Assembly: GCA_015060555.1 (NCBI GenBank)
Contig: SUYG01000037.1
Span: 153,785-217,784, forward strand
Reading direction: 5' to 3'
Source: Physcousia sp015060555
GTDB lineage: Bacteria; Bacteroidota; Bacteroidia; Bacteroidales; Bacteroidaceae
Length of the DNA stretch: 64,000 bases
Below the pieces are notes generated by a model. It was not told the origin of the DNA. It saw only the letters and a list, made by a program, of their open reading frames with translations, and searched no databases. The position numbers and the translations under genes are program-made. Positions 51,201 through 59,903 of this stretch are shown here, one piece after another; position 1 is the stretch's first letter; the number at the start of each line of letters is the position of its first letter.

Positions 51201-52490
51201 AACAGGAACATGGCGTGGAACCTCAACCCACTTTATGAACGCCGCAGCCAAATAGGCGCCATCGGCGACACCTGGCACGGTATCTTCTCCGAGCAAGGGC
51301 ACAGTTGGAACAACACCGACTACAACAACCTGAGCTTCAAGACCAGCAAATGGTACCGTCAGGAACAGAAGAAACAGATGCGGTTGGCCGCACGCCGCTA
51401 TCTGGAGACCGGCACCGTGAAGAAAGAAGTGCGCGTACACGCCGAGTTCGTAGATCCCTTCAACCTGAAAAACAACCTCATCGGCGAGACAGAGACCACG
51501 CAGGGCCGCTTCCAGATCGACCTGCCCCGTTTTGAGGGCAGCTGCCTGTTCTACCTCGGCGCCAGCGACACCACCCAATGGAAGAAAAAATGGGACGGCC
51601 TACGACGCCGTAAGCCCCACACATGGATACAGTTGGACAACTACGACGAGTATGATGCGATGGCCGGGCGGCTGCCAGACTACCCCGAGTACTATGTACG
51701 CCTGAACTACCCTTACCCCCGCTGGGTGAAGCCCTACACCTACTATCAGGTACACAACGCACCCCTGCGCGACACCACCTATCTGTCGCCACGCCTGCTG
51801 ACAGACGGCACCCACCTGTTGGATCAGGTCACCGTACGCGCCCGTCACGGCGGCCTCAGACGCATCGATTTCTCCAAGCCGGCCTATGTCATCGATGCCT
51901 ATGAAGCGTTGAATCTGGCCATGGATGCCGGACTGGCAGATCCTTCCATCAGCTCCTATTATGCGGCCTCCAGAGTTTGCCAGACTCTGATTTCAGATAT
52001 GGGCATATATCGTCATTGGGATTACCGCACCTATCAGGACAAGTGGGGAGCAGGCTACTGGTGGGGGCCGCTGGAGCGAAGGCGGTGGGGCCTGCTCACA
52101 TACATCGACAAATTCTACATCTACACAGACTACTCACCACGCCGCGAAGGCGACGAGCGCTATGACCAGGACAACCAACCCATGGTGTGCGTGGATTTTC
52201 ACCGCTTCCCCGACCAGACACAGCGTGTCGTCTATCGCGACCGCCGCTATGTCCTCGACGGCTTTGCCTATCAGGAAGACTTCTACCACCCCGACTATAA
52301 GCGCAACCCGCCCACCGAGGGGCAGAAAGACTATCGCCGCACCCTCTACTGGAATCCCGACCTGCAACTGGATGCCAGTGGCCACGCCCGCATCTCCTTC
52401 TTCAACAACAGCCAGCAGACCCAAATCTGCGTGGAAGCCAATGGCCAAGCCACCGACGGCTCCCTCCTCTACGGCGGCACCCGTCCATAG
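48261..52490 (+). CDS. Large envelope protein: carboxypeptidase-D-like plus MG2-like
   Basis: 1409 aa. Signal peptide MKHAVLTFFLLMPLWAWAQ, then a CarboxypepD_reg-like domain (TTRVVDAESGEPLPLVGVYV ... LTNFDGEFTLTA, about 20-105) and DATLQEVTVKAVE. A middle part of unknown fold follows, then a macroglobulin-type MG2 domain (QEKVFVHMDNTAYFLGDTIW, about 415-520). Near 1185 it has a second HLLDQVTVRAR motif like a TonB plug start, but no beta-barrel follows, and the end is an Ig-like strand set (GHARISFFNNSQQTQICVEA). Such proteins are periplasmic or surface-exposed in Bacteroidetes and lack a known activity. Last gene before a terminator. Confidence 0.75.
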   Translation: MKHAVLTFFLLMPLWAWAQTTITTRVVDAESGEPLPLVGVYVSEDNNTLTNFDGEFTLTAEPDDRVRFTYVGHETLTLRVADIPKTLKMKILDATLQEVTVKAVEGTLLQVGRKMEKRYKRKDGKTAQYFYRQTSVFGLKQDIVEAFVEAHSAVNLRQLEFLTGRHGALSRKQWQNSTVNEMNLHHLLELGPMVKEASFWKHLITPLEPSAGIDYLQRHYDITMEGLSDGSRQLYRFILNRREEEGPQDAEPRPMMTGTLYIDSATLEPLTFEGKIDHMKLVIGQGELRSPTSFPVTLEFRIDYRNDHKYPEVANLSMQAKWGNLMTRTMLFNVESQKRLRVNKNKKKVRENMLSTIAETGYNKSFWANNEVIKRTAEEQAIAQGSVDLMQARIDSVANYQASLPPLERLSDRLERFGQAIPQEKVFVHMDNTAYFLGDTIWFAAYLRKTNTDTPSSMSRVLYAELWNHDGYLVERKLVEMKGGRGHGFFALPDTLYSGYFELRAYTRWQLNWGQTEHFHAWYTEYYFYNKAMAKDYFRDYEKLYSRVFPVYDKPKQPGDFYKDMTLRPLRRYFKSAPKPAELRLSLFPEGGNLVAGVPCRVAFEAATSEGEVREGTLRLLTKNEKAINDNPGHGKTRKKTKGKKPQEKYYELLSVRTENRGRGTFTFTPKEGTKYEAVFTPDEQPADAKRPMTVSQDIKDIKAEGISLQVHYESATASWRLDIAAAGKAARQPLGITVMNEGKLVHYEEIRPVPDGDGGENWRVVLERSEGLPAGVNQVTVFDSIGHIYADRLFFVTRPELTQPTLQYTGLKEQYAPFEPIDIDITSAHLMPDQTISLSVRDAVHTDNTFDSSNILTEMLLSSEIKGFVPQPDYFFEKDDEEHRRALDLLMLTQGWRRFNWQEMAVKGMWELTHPAEHTQIVTGTVNRFWVDENLYDEVQADHDRFMTEWTPSLSERQQMPLFDADGRPTAFKYFSGIRNRNMAWNLNPLYERRSQIGAIGDTWHGIFSEQGHSWNNTDYNNLSFKTSKWYRQEQKKQMRLAARRYLETGTVKKEVRVHAEFVDPFNLKNNLIGETETTQGRFQIDLPRFEGSCLFYLGASDTTQWKKKWDGLRRRKPHTWIQLDNYDEYDAMAGRLPDYPEYYVRLNYPYPRWVKPYTYYQVHNAPLRDTTYLSPRLLTDGTHLLDQVTVRARHGGLRRIDFSKPAYVIDAYEALNLAMDAGLADPSISSYYAASRVCQTLISDMGIYRHWDYRTYQDKWGAGYWWGPLERRRWGLLTYIDKFYIYTDYSPRREGDERYDQDNQPMVCVDFHRFPDQTQRVVYRDRRYVLDGFAYQEDFYHPDYKRNPPTEGQKDYRRTLYWNPDLQLDASGHARISFFNNSQQTQICVEANGQATDGSLLYGGTRP

Positions 52491-52883
52491 CTATCCAACT
52501 TAAAAACAAAGCGCCCCGCCACTCAATCAGTGCCGGGGCACTTTATCATTCGTCATTCTTGATTCCCAACGCACCATGCTGCGCTGGCGTTTGCAGCCTG
52601 CTGCATCGCGCTTCGATGCTTGGTGCACTTATTTTTTTAGCTTTGCTGACTTCGTCGATGCGCCACCCTAATCGTCCAACAGGCTTCTTAAGTCGAAGCG
52701 TGTTGAGTCATCATCCATTTTGCCCCTCACTTGTTAAATGGTCAGAACAGGATTGTTGTCTGCCGGAGTTGTTTCAAAATCTGCAAAAAAGATATCATTA
52801 TCTGCAAAAAAAACAGAAATAATGCCTTGGATTTTGGTTTTTTGTGATGGTTTTTTTTTCTTTGCAAAAAATAAAGTTTAAAT
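52491..52883. other. Spacer before the exporter cluster
   Basis: Contains the terminator at 52508-52544, a loose GCACCA...TGGTGC inverted repeat (52581-52636) and an AT-rich stretch with duplicated TCTGCAAAAAA. An 87-codon ORF (52559-52822) lacks a leader-like or precursor-like pattern. No clear TAnnTTTG promoter; the best is a degenerate TTTCTTTG near 52857. Confidence 0.45.
52508..52544 (+). terminator. Intrinsic terminator hairpin
   Basis: A 16-position stem (AAAGCGCCCCGCCACT against AGTGCCGGGGCACTTT) with two mismatches and a CAATC loop. It lies 18 bp past the stop of the 1409-aa protein. Close relative of the hairpin at 63009-63043. Confidence 0.7.
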
Positions 52884-53738
52884 ATGAAAGAAGATTCTGA
52901 GAATAAGATTCAATCGCCCAATCAACTGGCCGACCATTTGCGCGTGACTTATGTTCCCACCTATCTGTTGGCTGCGGCTGCTGCGTTGCTGCTTGTTGCA
53001 TTCATCGTATGGGGCATATTGGGTAAAGTGAGTGACAAGGCCTATTATTCGGGAGTGGTTTTTCCCGTGCAGGGAACCACAGACATTACGTTGCCCAACA
53101 ACGGTATCGTACGCTCCATGCTGGTGCATAATGGCGACAGCGTGCATGAGGGTCAGACGATAGCCATGGTATCCATCGGTAACAGCCACAGCTTCCTGAC
53201 GAGTACGGTCAATGGACTGGTCATCAGCACGAAGACAGACAATGAGCCCTTTGAGGCCTTCGGTCCCATTGTGAGCGTTATTGAGGGGAATGCCTCTGGT
53301 GCCCAGCCACAGCGCAGCCAGCTCGTTGCCTATGCCGACAATGAAGCCCAGCGTGACCTGCGTGTAGGTATGGAGGCCCAGGTGTGGCCTGCCGATGAGA
53401 AACGCGACGAGATAGGCTATGTGCGCGGACGCATCACCCAGGTGGTACGCTATCCTGCCAATGCCGCTGATGTGCGCCAGAGACTGAAGTCTGACGTCTT
53501 GGCTCAGCGCCTCTTGGGCGATGGCCAGAAGGTGGTCTATGAGGTCATCATCGAACTGCAGCGCGACCCTTCAAATCCGGCATCTTACGACTGGTCGTTC
53601 GGCCAGCCCAACGATGTGAGCATGGACTTCGGCACCTACTGCTCGGTGCTCACCGAGACCCGCCGCTACAGCATGTTCCAATATCTGTTCGAGGCGAGCC
53701 GTACCCGATTCCGCAACCTAAAGCTGAAGTTTGAATGA
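52884..53738 (+). CDS. NHLM-type exporter membrane-fusion (HlyD-like) protein
   Basis: 284 aa. Cytoplasmic N-terminus, one transmembrane helix (YLLAAAAALLLVAFIVWGIL, about 27-46), then a split barrel-sandwich domain (VVFPVQGTTDITLPNNGIVR; LVHNGDSVHEGQTIAMV; SQLVAYADNEAQRDLRVGME). Length and layout match the secretion protein of NHLM bacteriocin-type systems (TIGR03794). It should link the ABC proteins to the outer-membrane channel. Its stop overlaps the ATG of the first ABC gene (ATGA), showing coupling. Confidence 0.8.
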   Translation: MKEDSENKIQSPNQLADHLRVTYVPTYLLAAAAALLLVAFIVWGILGKVSDKAYYSGVVFPVQGTTDITLPNNGIVRSMLVHNGDSVHEGQTIAMVSIGNSHSFLTSTVNGLVISTKTDNEPFEAFGPIVSVIEGNASGAQPQRSQLVAYADNEAQRDLRVGMEAQVWPADEKRDEIGYVRGRITQVVRYPANAADVRQRLKSDVLAQRLLGDGQKVVYEVIIELQRDPSNPASYDWSFGQPNDVSMDFGTYCSVLTETRRYSMFQYLFEASRTRFRNLKLKFE

Positions 53739-55489
53739 GTACAGAGAAGACACAAGGTGGGAAATCCAAGCTGTCGATGGTTTCGACGCTGAGGTATTTC
53801 CTAAAGGGCAATATGCTATTTGCCGTCAACGGCATTGTGATAGCCACCATCGACTCGGTGGCCAACCTCTTTCCACCTCTGTTCCAGCAGGTTTATACCG
53901 ACAATATCATTACGCGTAAGAGCCCGGAATGGTTTACCCCGTTGCTGGCGCTCTATGTCATGATATTCTTGATAGAACTTTCAACCTGGGTGCTTTTCTC
54001 CATCTTGCGCCGGAATAGTCAGGCAAAGATTAGTATCACCTCTTCATCGAATTTTCTCTGGACAGTCCTGCGTCTGCCCATGACACGTCTCAGCCAGTTC
54101 ACCCCTGGCGAACTGGTGGCACGATATACGTCCATTCCAAGAACCATCAGGATGTTGGACTATAACTTGCCCATCATCTGCTGTCTGATTCTGCCTGCCG
54201 TCTGCTGCTACGTGGTGATGCTCTACAACTGGCAGCTGGGCTTGCTGGAACTCTTCTCTATCCTGTTGCTCATCTATGTGATGCGCACCACAGCCCAGAT
54301 GCAGAAGAAGATATCCATGGACCTTGAGGTGACCGATGCGCGCCTGCAGAACGTGACGATGACGGGCATGAGCAATCTGGAGACCATCAAGTCTCTGGGC
54401 TGCGAGGGCCACTTCTTTGCGCAGTGGGAGAAAGCATTAGCCCAGTCCATGAACGCCCGCGTCAGGACCACCACCACCTCCATCTTCCTTAATGCCATGC
54501 CACAGATTGTACTGCAACTGACTAACGGTGTCATCTTGTGCCTCGGTGCATGGTATATCCTGCAAGGCGAGATGACACCCGGTATGATCCTGGCTTCGCA
54601 GGGACTGATCAACGAATCCATCTATCCCATCAATAGAGCGATTGACAGCATACAGAACCTTATGAGACTTCACTCGAGCATCCTGCGCGTCAAGGACGTG
54701 ACCGACTGTAGCCAGGAAAGCATAGACTTGTCCCTGTCTGCCGACGACGAGCTGCCCGACGTGGCCAAGCTGACAGGTGAGATAGAGCTGCGCGACGTCA
54801 CCTTCGGCTACGACCGCTCGCTGCCACCCATCCTCGAACACTTCTCGCTGAAAATCAAGGCTGGCGAGCGCATCGCGCTTGTGGGTCCCTCTGGATGCGG
54901 CAAGAGCACGGTGCTGAGCCTTGTGTCTGGACTGTATGAGCCGTGGGATGGCGAGGTGCTCTTCGACGGCAAGCCCCGCGAGGAGATAGACCGCATGACG
55001 TTCGTCAACTCTGTCTCAGTGGTTAATCAGGATGTGACGCTCTTCGAAGGCACGGTTTCAGATAATGTCAAGATGTGGGACGAGTCGATAGAGGACTTCG
55101 CCATGGTGATGGCCTGCAACGATGCGCAGATACATCAGGAAATAATGGAACGCCCGGGTGCCTATCAAGGCGAGGTGACTGAACGCGGCAAGAACTTCAG
55201 CGGCGGACAGCGCCAGCGCATCGAGATAGCCACCGCCCTGGCCAAGGAGCCCACCATCCTGCTCATGGACGAGGGCACCTCGGCATTGGATCCTAAAGCT
55301 GAAAGCAAGGTGATGAAACATATCTATGACATGGGCATCACATTTATCTCCATTGCCCACCGGCTGGACACCATCGCCCAGTGCGACCAAATCTACGTGA
55401 TAGAGCAGGGGCGCATCATCCAGCACGGTACGCACGACGAACTGCGGCAGATGGACGGCCTGTATCGCAACCTTCTAAAATACGCCTAA
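53735..55489 (+). CDS. NHLM-type ABC exporter 1, no C39 peptidase domain
   Basis: 584 aa. ABC transmembrane domain from about residue 20 (FPPLFQQVYTDNIITRKSPEWF, typical of TIGR03796 proteins) followed by an ATPase: Walker A GPSGCGKST (384-392), signature FSGGQRQRIEIA (488 on), Walker B ILLMDEGTSALD, H-loop IAHRLD. The usual ~130-residue N-terminal C39 peptidase, which would cut double-glycine leaders, is missing; the protein starts MSTEKTQGGKSKLSMVSTLR and enters the membrane part at once. Coupled to the adaptor gene; 4 bp before ABC 2. Confidence 0.85.
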   Translation: MSTEKTQGGKSKLSMVSTLRYFLKGNMLFAVNGIVIATIDSVANLFPPLFQQVYTDNIITRKSPEWFTPLLALYVMIFLIELSTWVLFSILRRNSQAKISITSSSNFLWTVLRLPMTRLSQFTPGELVARYTSIPRTIRMLDYNLPIICCLILPAVCCYVVMLYNWQLGLLELFSILLLIYVMRTTAQMQKKISMDLEVTDARLQNVTMTGMSNLETIKSLGCEGHFFAQWEKALAQSMNARVRTTTTSIFLNAMPQIVLQLTNGVILCLGAWYILQGEMTPGMILASQGLINESIYPINRAIDSIQNLMRLHSSILRVKDVTDCSQESIDLSLSADDELPDVAKLTGEIELRDVTFGYDRSLPPILEHFSLKIKAGERIALVGPSGCGKSTVLSLVSGLYEPWDGEVLFDGKPREEIDRMTFVNSVSVVNQDVTLFEGTVSDNVKMWDESIEDFAMVMACNDAQIHQEIMERPGAYQGEVTERGKNFSGGQRQRIEIATALAKEPTILLMDEGTSALDPKAESKVMKHIYDMGITFISIAHRLDTIAQCDQIYVIEQGRIIQHGTHDELRQMDGLYRNLLKYA

Positions 55490-55493
55490 AGCC

Positions 55494-57587
55494 ATGACGA
55501 CAAACATATTCCTTGAGCAGTTAGCCCAGCGCGTGGATGGCGACCGTAAGGCGATGAGCCAGACGCTTGACATTCTGCGCTCGATGATAGACCGCAAGCT
55601 GTGGAAGCAGATGGAGGCGAGCACAGAGTTGCCTGCAGACATGGAGCAGATAGAGATGTTGTTTGAGAAATATAACATCTTTTTCCGCTATATCACGCTG
55701 AGCGATGGCTGGTGGAGCCGCAGCACGGGCTCTATCTTAGGATTCATGGCCGCCGACGACACACCTGTCATGCTCACACCGGGCTTCACAGACTATACTT
55801 TCGTCCATCCCAAGACAGGCGAGCTGATGAAGGCGAGCAAAAACGCCCACCTGCTGAAGGGCGAGGCTGTGATAGCATGTATCCCCTTCCCCGAGGGCGA
55901 ACTGACCACTAAAGGTCTCCTTCGCTATGCCTTGAATTGCCTGAACAAGTATGACTTCATCTACAGCCTGGCGGCCTGCGTTGGTGTCAGCCTGCTGACC
56001 ATGTTCACGCCATACGTGTGCAAGCTGCTTTTCTCCGATGTCATACCCTCGGGCGACGCCAGCCAGATTGTTCCCATTGCCTCGCTGCTCTTCAGCGCAG
56101 GTGTGGGGCTGACGATGGTTCAAGTAGCCCGCAACTTAGTGGTAATACGTATTAAGGACAAGGTTGAATATACGCTTCAGACGGCGCTGATGTCGCGCCT
56201 GCTTTTGCTGCCGGCCTCGTTTGCCAAGGAGTTTACGCCCGGCGACCTCTCCAACCGTCTGCTGTCACTGTCACGCGTCAGTTCGCGCCTGACGGCCAGT
56301 TTCCTGTCAACGCTGCTGACCTTCCTCTTCTCGGTCATTATGTTCATTCAGTTCTTTATCTATGGCGGCCCACTGCTCTTCACCGGCATCATCGTCATCG
56401 CACTGCAGTTAGTAGCCATGGCGTTGGAGTACTACTATACAGAAAAAGTACAGCTGAACGTGAATGACAGCAATTCACACCTCATAGGCATGATATTCGC
56501 CTTGTTTTCAGGCATCCAGAAAATCAAGACCTGCGGAGCCGAATTCCGCGTCTATCACCAATGGGCAAAGGCATACGCACCCACAGAGCCATATAGCAGC
56601 CGCCAGCCGCTGGCCAGTTTCTATATGACCAGCGCCAGCCATTGCCTCAAGTTCCTGCCCATGATTGTGACCATGTGGGCAGCGTGGCACTACGGCCTGT
56701 CACTTTCCGACTACATCGCCTATTGTGCCGTCCTTGGCCTCGTCTGCAACAGCATTCTCCAGCTGCAGAGCATCACTAAGATAGTAGCCCGTTTGCTGCC
56801 GGAGACTCGCCTTTGCCGTCCTGTCATGGCTGCCACGCCAGAAACGAAAGAGGCAGCCCAAGTGGTCAAGAGCATATCGGGCAAGATAGAAATACGCAGC
56901 CTGAAGTTCCGCTATACCAACGACATGCCGCTGCTCTTCGACGGGCTGAACCTGACCATCAACAGAGGTGACTACGTCGCCCTTGTCGGAGCCTCGGGCT
57001 GCGGCAAGAGCACGCTGATGCGCCTCATGCTTGGACTGGAGCATCCCCTCAGTGGTTCCATCTTCTACGACCAGTATGACCTGAGCGACATCAACCTGCG
57101 CAGTCTGAGGCGGTTCTCCATCGGCATCTGCATGCAGGACGGCCAACTTGTGGAGGGCACCATCCGCGACAACATCATTTTCGGCAATCCGCTGCTGACC
57201 GACGAGGATGCGTGGGAGGCTGCACGCCTGGCCGCCCTCGACGGCGACATCCGCCAGATGCCCTTAGGCATGGACACCCCCATCAGCGTCGATGGCAAGG
57301 GCGTGTCAGGCGGACAGCGTCAGCGAATACTCATTGCGCGGGCATTGGTGAGAAAGCCCACGGTGCTCTTCCTCGACGAGGCCACGTCGGCACTCGACAA
57401 CATCAGCCAGCACGTCGTCATTGACAACCTGGCCAAGCTGCAATGCACGCGCATCGTCATTGCCCACCGCTTGAGCACCATCCAGCAGTGCAACCGCATC
57501 ATCGTGCTCAAAGACGGTCGCGTGGCTGACGAGGGCACCTTCGAAGAACTTCAGGCTCGCGGCCATTTCCTTGACGTTAAAAAATAA
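55494..57587 (+). CDS. NHLM-type ABC exporter 2, with long N-terminal domain
   Basis: 697 aa. An N-terminal ~145-residue soluble domain (for example YITLSDGWWSRSTGSILGFM and HPKTGELMKASKNAHLL) as in TIGR03797 proteins, then transmembrane helices (about 150-430) and an ATPase: Walker A GASGCGKST (499-507), signature SGGQRQRILIA (about 605), Walker B VLFLDEATSALD and IAHRLST. Likely a heterodimer with ABC 1, since both ATPase sites look complete. No peptidase motif (no Q...C...H/D set) is seen in the N-terminal domain. Confidence 0.85.
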   Translation: MTTNIFLEQLAQRVDGDRKAMSQTLDILRSMIDRKLWKQMEASTELPADMEQIEMLFEKYNIFFRYITLSDGWWSRSTGSILGFMAADDTPVMLTPGFTDYTFVHPKTGELMKASKNAHLLKGEAVIACIPFPEGELTTKGLLRYALNCLNKYDFIYSLAACVGVSLLTMFTPYVCKLLFSDVIPSGDASQIVPIASLLFSAGVGLTMVQVARNLVVIRIKDKVEYTLQTALMSRLLLLPASFAKEFTPGDLSNRLLSLSRVSSRLTASFLSTLLTFLFSVIMFIQFFIYGGPLLFTGIIVIALQLVAMALEYYYTEKVQLNVNDSNSHLIGMIFALFSGIQKIKTCGAEFRVYHQWAKAYAPTEPYSSRQPLASFYMTSASHCLKFLPMIVTMWAAWHYGLSLSDYIAYCAVLGLVCNSILQLQSITKIVARLLPETRLCRPVMAATPETKEAAQVVKSISGKIEIRSLKFRYTNDMPLLFDGLNLTINRGDYVALVGASGCGKSTLMRLMLGLEHPLSGSIFYDQYDLSDINLRSLRRFSIGICMQDGQLVEGTIRDNIIFGNPLLTDEDAWEAARLAALDGDIRQMPLGMDTPISVDGKGVSGGQRQRILIARALVRKPTVLFLDEATSALDNISQHVVIDNLAKLQCTRIVIAHRLSTIQQCNRIIVLKDGRVADEGTFEELQARGHFLDVKK

Positions 57588-57588
57588 G

Positions 57589-59037
57589 ATGAATATGAAG
57601 CATAGAACAAATATACACCTATTGGTTGGCATCGCATTCCTCAGTCTGCTTCCCCTCAAGAGCAGGGGGCAGATGTCGTTGACCCTATATGAGGTGATAC
57701 GCTTAGCACAGGACAGCGCCATCACCGCCTTCCAGAGTCATCAGGAATTCCATAGCCATCAATCATCCTACGAGGCTTTCATGGCATTGCGTAAGCCACA
57801 GCTCTCGTTGAATGTCGTACCCAATTACTCCCGCATTGTCAGCGATCCCACGCGTGACTATGTATATTTGCGCAACTACGACATCTTCTCCACAGCCGCC
57901 AACCTGAGGCTGACCCAGAAGGTGCTCCCTTTCGGCGGTCAGGCTTATATTGGCACGCAGGCCATTTGGAGTGAGTACTTTCGCAAGGATGCCTCAGGGT
58001 ACCCGCGCCAGTTCGTGGTCAGCCCGCTGTTGGTAGGCTATAGTCAAAGCCTGCTGGGCTACAACCCCTTCCGCTGGGAGAAGAAGGTCGAAGACCTGCG
58101 TCTGAAGGCCGCCCGCTGCCAGCATGACTACGATCTGCGACTTCTGGCCGAAGAGGCCGCCGTGCGCTACTTCCGCTTAGCCTGTCAGCAACGGGTGTTG
58201 CAGATGCGTCTGGAGGAGAAATATCTGAACGACACGCTCCTTGCCATTGCCCGCGAGAAAGCGACCATCGCTATTGTCTCATTAGCTGAGCTTCACTCCA
58301 TTGAGGTGCAGCAGCAGAACTCCGCCACCCTGCTGGAAGTGGCGCAACAAGAAGAGCAGACGGCAAGGACAGAGCTGGCTTCCTTGCTGCGTCTGAGTCA
58401 ACTGCCTGCCGACTTGGCGCTGCTGGACATTCCGGAAATGCTTCCCCCTGTCAGCTTTACCTCGGAGGAAGTTGTCAGGCTTGCCTTGGCCAACAGCCCG
58501 GCCTACCAGCATCAGCTGGCAGAACTCACTGAAGCCCGCCATCAGGAATACAAGGCGCGCAAGGAACGGGGCATCAATGTCGGCATAGATCTCAACCTGG
58601 GCATGCAACAAGCCAATCGTGCATTCGGCAGTGCCCTCAAGAACCAGCAGTTATATGCTTTAGGCACCGTACAGGTCAACATACCGTTGATGGATCATGG
58701 CGCAGCCAGAAAGCGCCATGAGAAAGCTACGGCTTGGGCGAACCGTCAGGAACTGGCATCGCAGGAGGTAGAGCGTTTGTTGGCAGAAGATGCCGCCGTG
58801 ACCCTGCAGAAACTGGAATCCAGCAGAAACAGGATTGCCCGCACCCAAAGCACCATCAAGCTGGCCGAAACGACCTACAATGAGACGGCCGACAACTATG
58901 CCAACGGCCTTTGTGACATCAACACCTTCACGCTGGCAGAGTCGCGCTGGGCTACTGCCTACACCAACTATCTGACAGCTCTGGAAGAATTTTGGGTAAG
59001 CCACTATCATCTGCAAACTCTCATCAATTATGAATAA
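57589..59037 (+). CDS. TolC family outer-membrane channel
   Basis: 482 aa from the ATG at 57589, 1 bp after the ABC 2 stop. Signal peptide about 1-28 (LLVGIAFLSLLPLKSRGQ), then the long helical repeats of TolC-type factors: LTLYEVIRLAQDSAITAFQS, KVLPFGGQAYIGTQA, LLVGYSQSLLGYNPFRWEKK and, in the second half, GTVQVNIPLMDHGAARKRHE and the YNETADNYANGLCDINTFTL end motif. Provides the outer-membrane exit for the ABC exporter. Its 3' end overlaps the next start by 8 bp. Confidence 0.88.
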   Translation: MNMKHRTNIHLLVGIAFLSLLPLKSRGQMSLTLYEVIRLAQDSAITAFQSHQEFHSHQSSYEAFMALRKPQLSLNVVPNYSRIVSDPTRDYVYLRNYDIFSTAANLRLTQKVLPFGGQAYIGTQAIWSEYFRKDASGYPRQFVVSPLLVGYSQSLLGYNPFRWEKKVEDLRLKAARCQHDYDLRLLAEEAAVRYFRLACQQRVLQMRLEEKYLNDTLLAIAREKATIAIVSLAELHSIEVQQQNSATLLEVAQQEEQTARTELASLLRLSQLPADLALLDIPEMLPPVSFTSEEVVRLALANSPAYQHQLAELTEARHQEYKARKERGINVGIDLNLGMQQANRAFGSALKNQQLYALGTVQVNIPLMDHGAARKRHEKATAWANRQELASQEVERLLAEDAAVTLQKLESSRNRIARTQSTIKLAETTYNETADNYANGLCDINTFTLAESRWATAYTNYLTALEEFWVSHYHLQTLINYE

Positions 59038-59881
59038 ACATATCCGTTTTTTACTTTTCGCCATGGTATTCATGCTTCTCACTGCTTGTCAGTCTAAAAG
59101 CGACGTGGCATCTGTTCCGCAGCAGAATGATACCACTGCTGTACAACCAGCACAAGCCCCATCGCAAAAGGAGGTTCAGAGCTATTCAACTGCTATCAAG
59201 GGCAAGATAGAAACCATGCGCAAGGTGCCTGTCTATAGCCGTATTGCAGAGCAGATTGTCATGTTTGCCGTAGAGAATCCCGGTGAGTATGTCAAGAAAG
59301 GTCAGGTCGTGGCACGCCTGAGCGATGTGGCCCTTCGCAATAAGATTGCCCATGCCCGTGCCAGACTGGAGAAAGCCGAATTCCAGTATCAGGCCATACT
59401 GATGGGACAGGGCTATAAGCACGACAACCTGGACGCTGCCCCCGAGAAAGTCAAGCAAATGGCGCGTATCAACAGCGGCTACAACGAAGTAAAGGCCGAG
59501 TTGAACGTCTTGGAGAGCGAACTGGCGTATTGCACCATCACCGCCCCTGTTTCCGGAGCCGTCATGGATATCAGCAACACGCTCTACGGTGCAGCCCAGC
59601 CGGGTGAGCCCCTCTTCTATATTGTGGACACCGATCACCTGAAGGTCAGTTTCGAAGTGCTTGAGAACGAGGTGCCCAGATATGACAATGGAGCCATCCT
59701 CTCCGTCTCCACCGTGGCCTTCCCCTCGGAGCATTATCCAGCTACGATATCAGGCTTCACACCTGTTGTCGATGACAATGGCATGGTGCACATTGAAGCC
59801 ACGCTGAAGCCACACCCGCATCTGGCACCGGGCATGACGGCATTTATAACCGTAGAAAAGATCCCGCCCTCAAATCCATAA
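59030..59881 (+). CDS. Second periplasmic adaptor, lipoprotein, RND/HlyD type
   Basis: 283 aa. Lipoprotein signal with FMLLTACQSK (lipidated Cys about 20), a Gln/Ala/Pro linker, then an adaptor fold: PVYSRIAEQIVMFAVENPGE, VKKGQVVARLSDVALRNKIA (lipoyl half-motif), a helical hairpin (about 100-160), YCTITAPVSGAVMDISNTL and a beta-barrel part. It overlaps tolC by 8 bp, so it belongs to the exporter operon. Two different adaptors in one exporter are unusual: this one probably touches the TolC side and the NHLM one the membrane side. Confidence 0.82.
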   Translation: MNKHIRFLLFAMVFMLLTACQSKSDVASVPQQNDTTAVQPAQAPSQKEVQSYSTAIKGKIETMRKVPVYSRIAEQIVMFAVENPGEYVKKGQVVARLSDVALRNKIAHARARLEKAEFQYQAILMGQGYKHDNLDAAPEKVKQMARINSGYNEVKAELNVLESELAYCTITAPVSGAVMDISNTLYGAAQPGEPLFYIVDTDHLKVSFEVLENEVPRYDNGAILSVSTVAFPSEHYPATISGFTPVVDDNGMVHIEATLKPHPHLAPGMTAFITVEKIPPSNP

Positions 59882-59903
59882 TCTCAAGCCATCCTTTTGA
59901 GTG

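Noticed and set aside
52559..52822. 87-codon ORF before the exporter as a candidate peptide precursor
   Set aside because: It starts in spacer sequence, has no leader-like helix or GG, ends in AT-rich repeats (LQKRYHYLQKKQK), and overlaps a loose inverted repeat.
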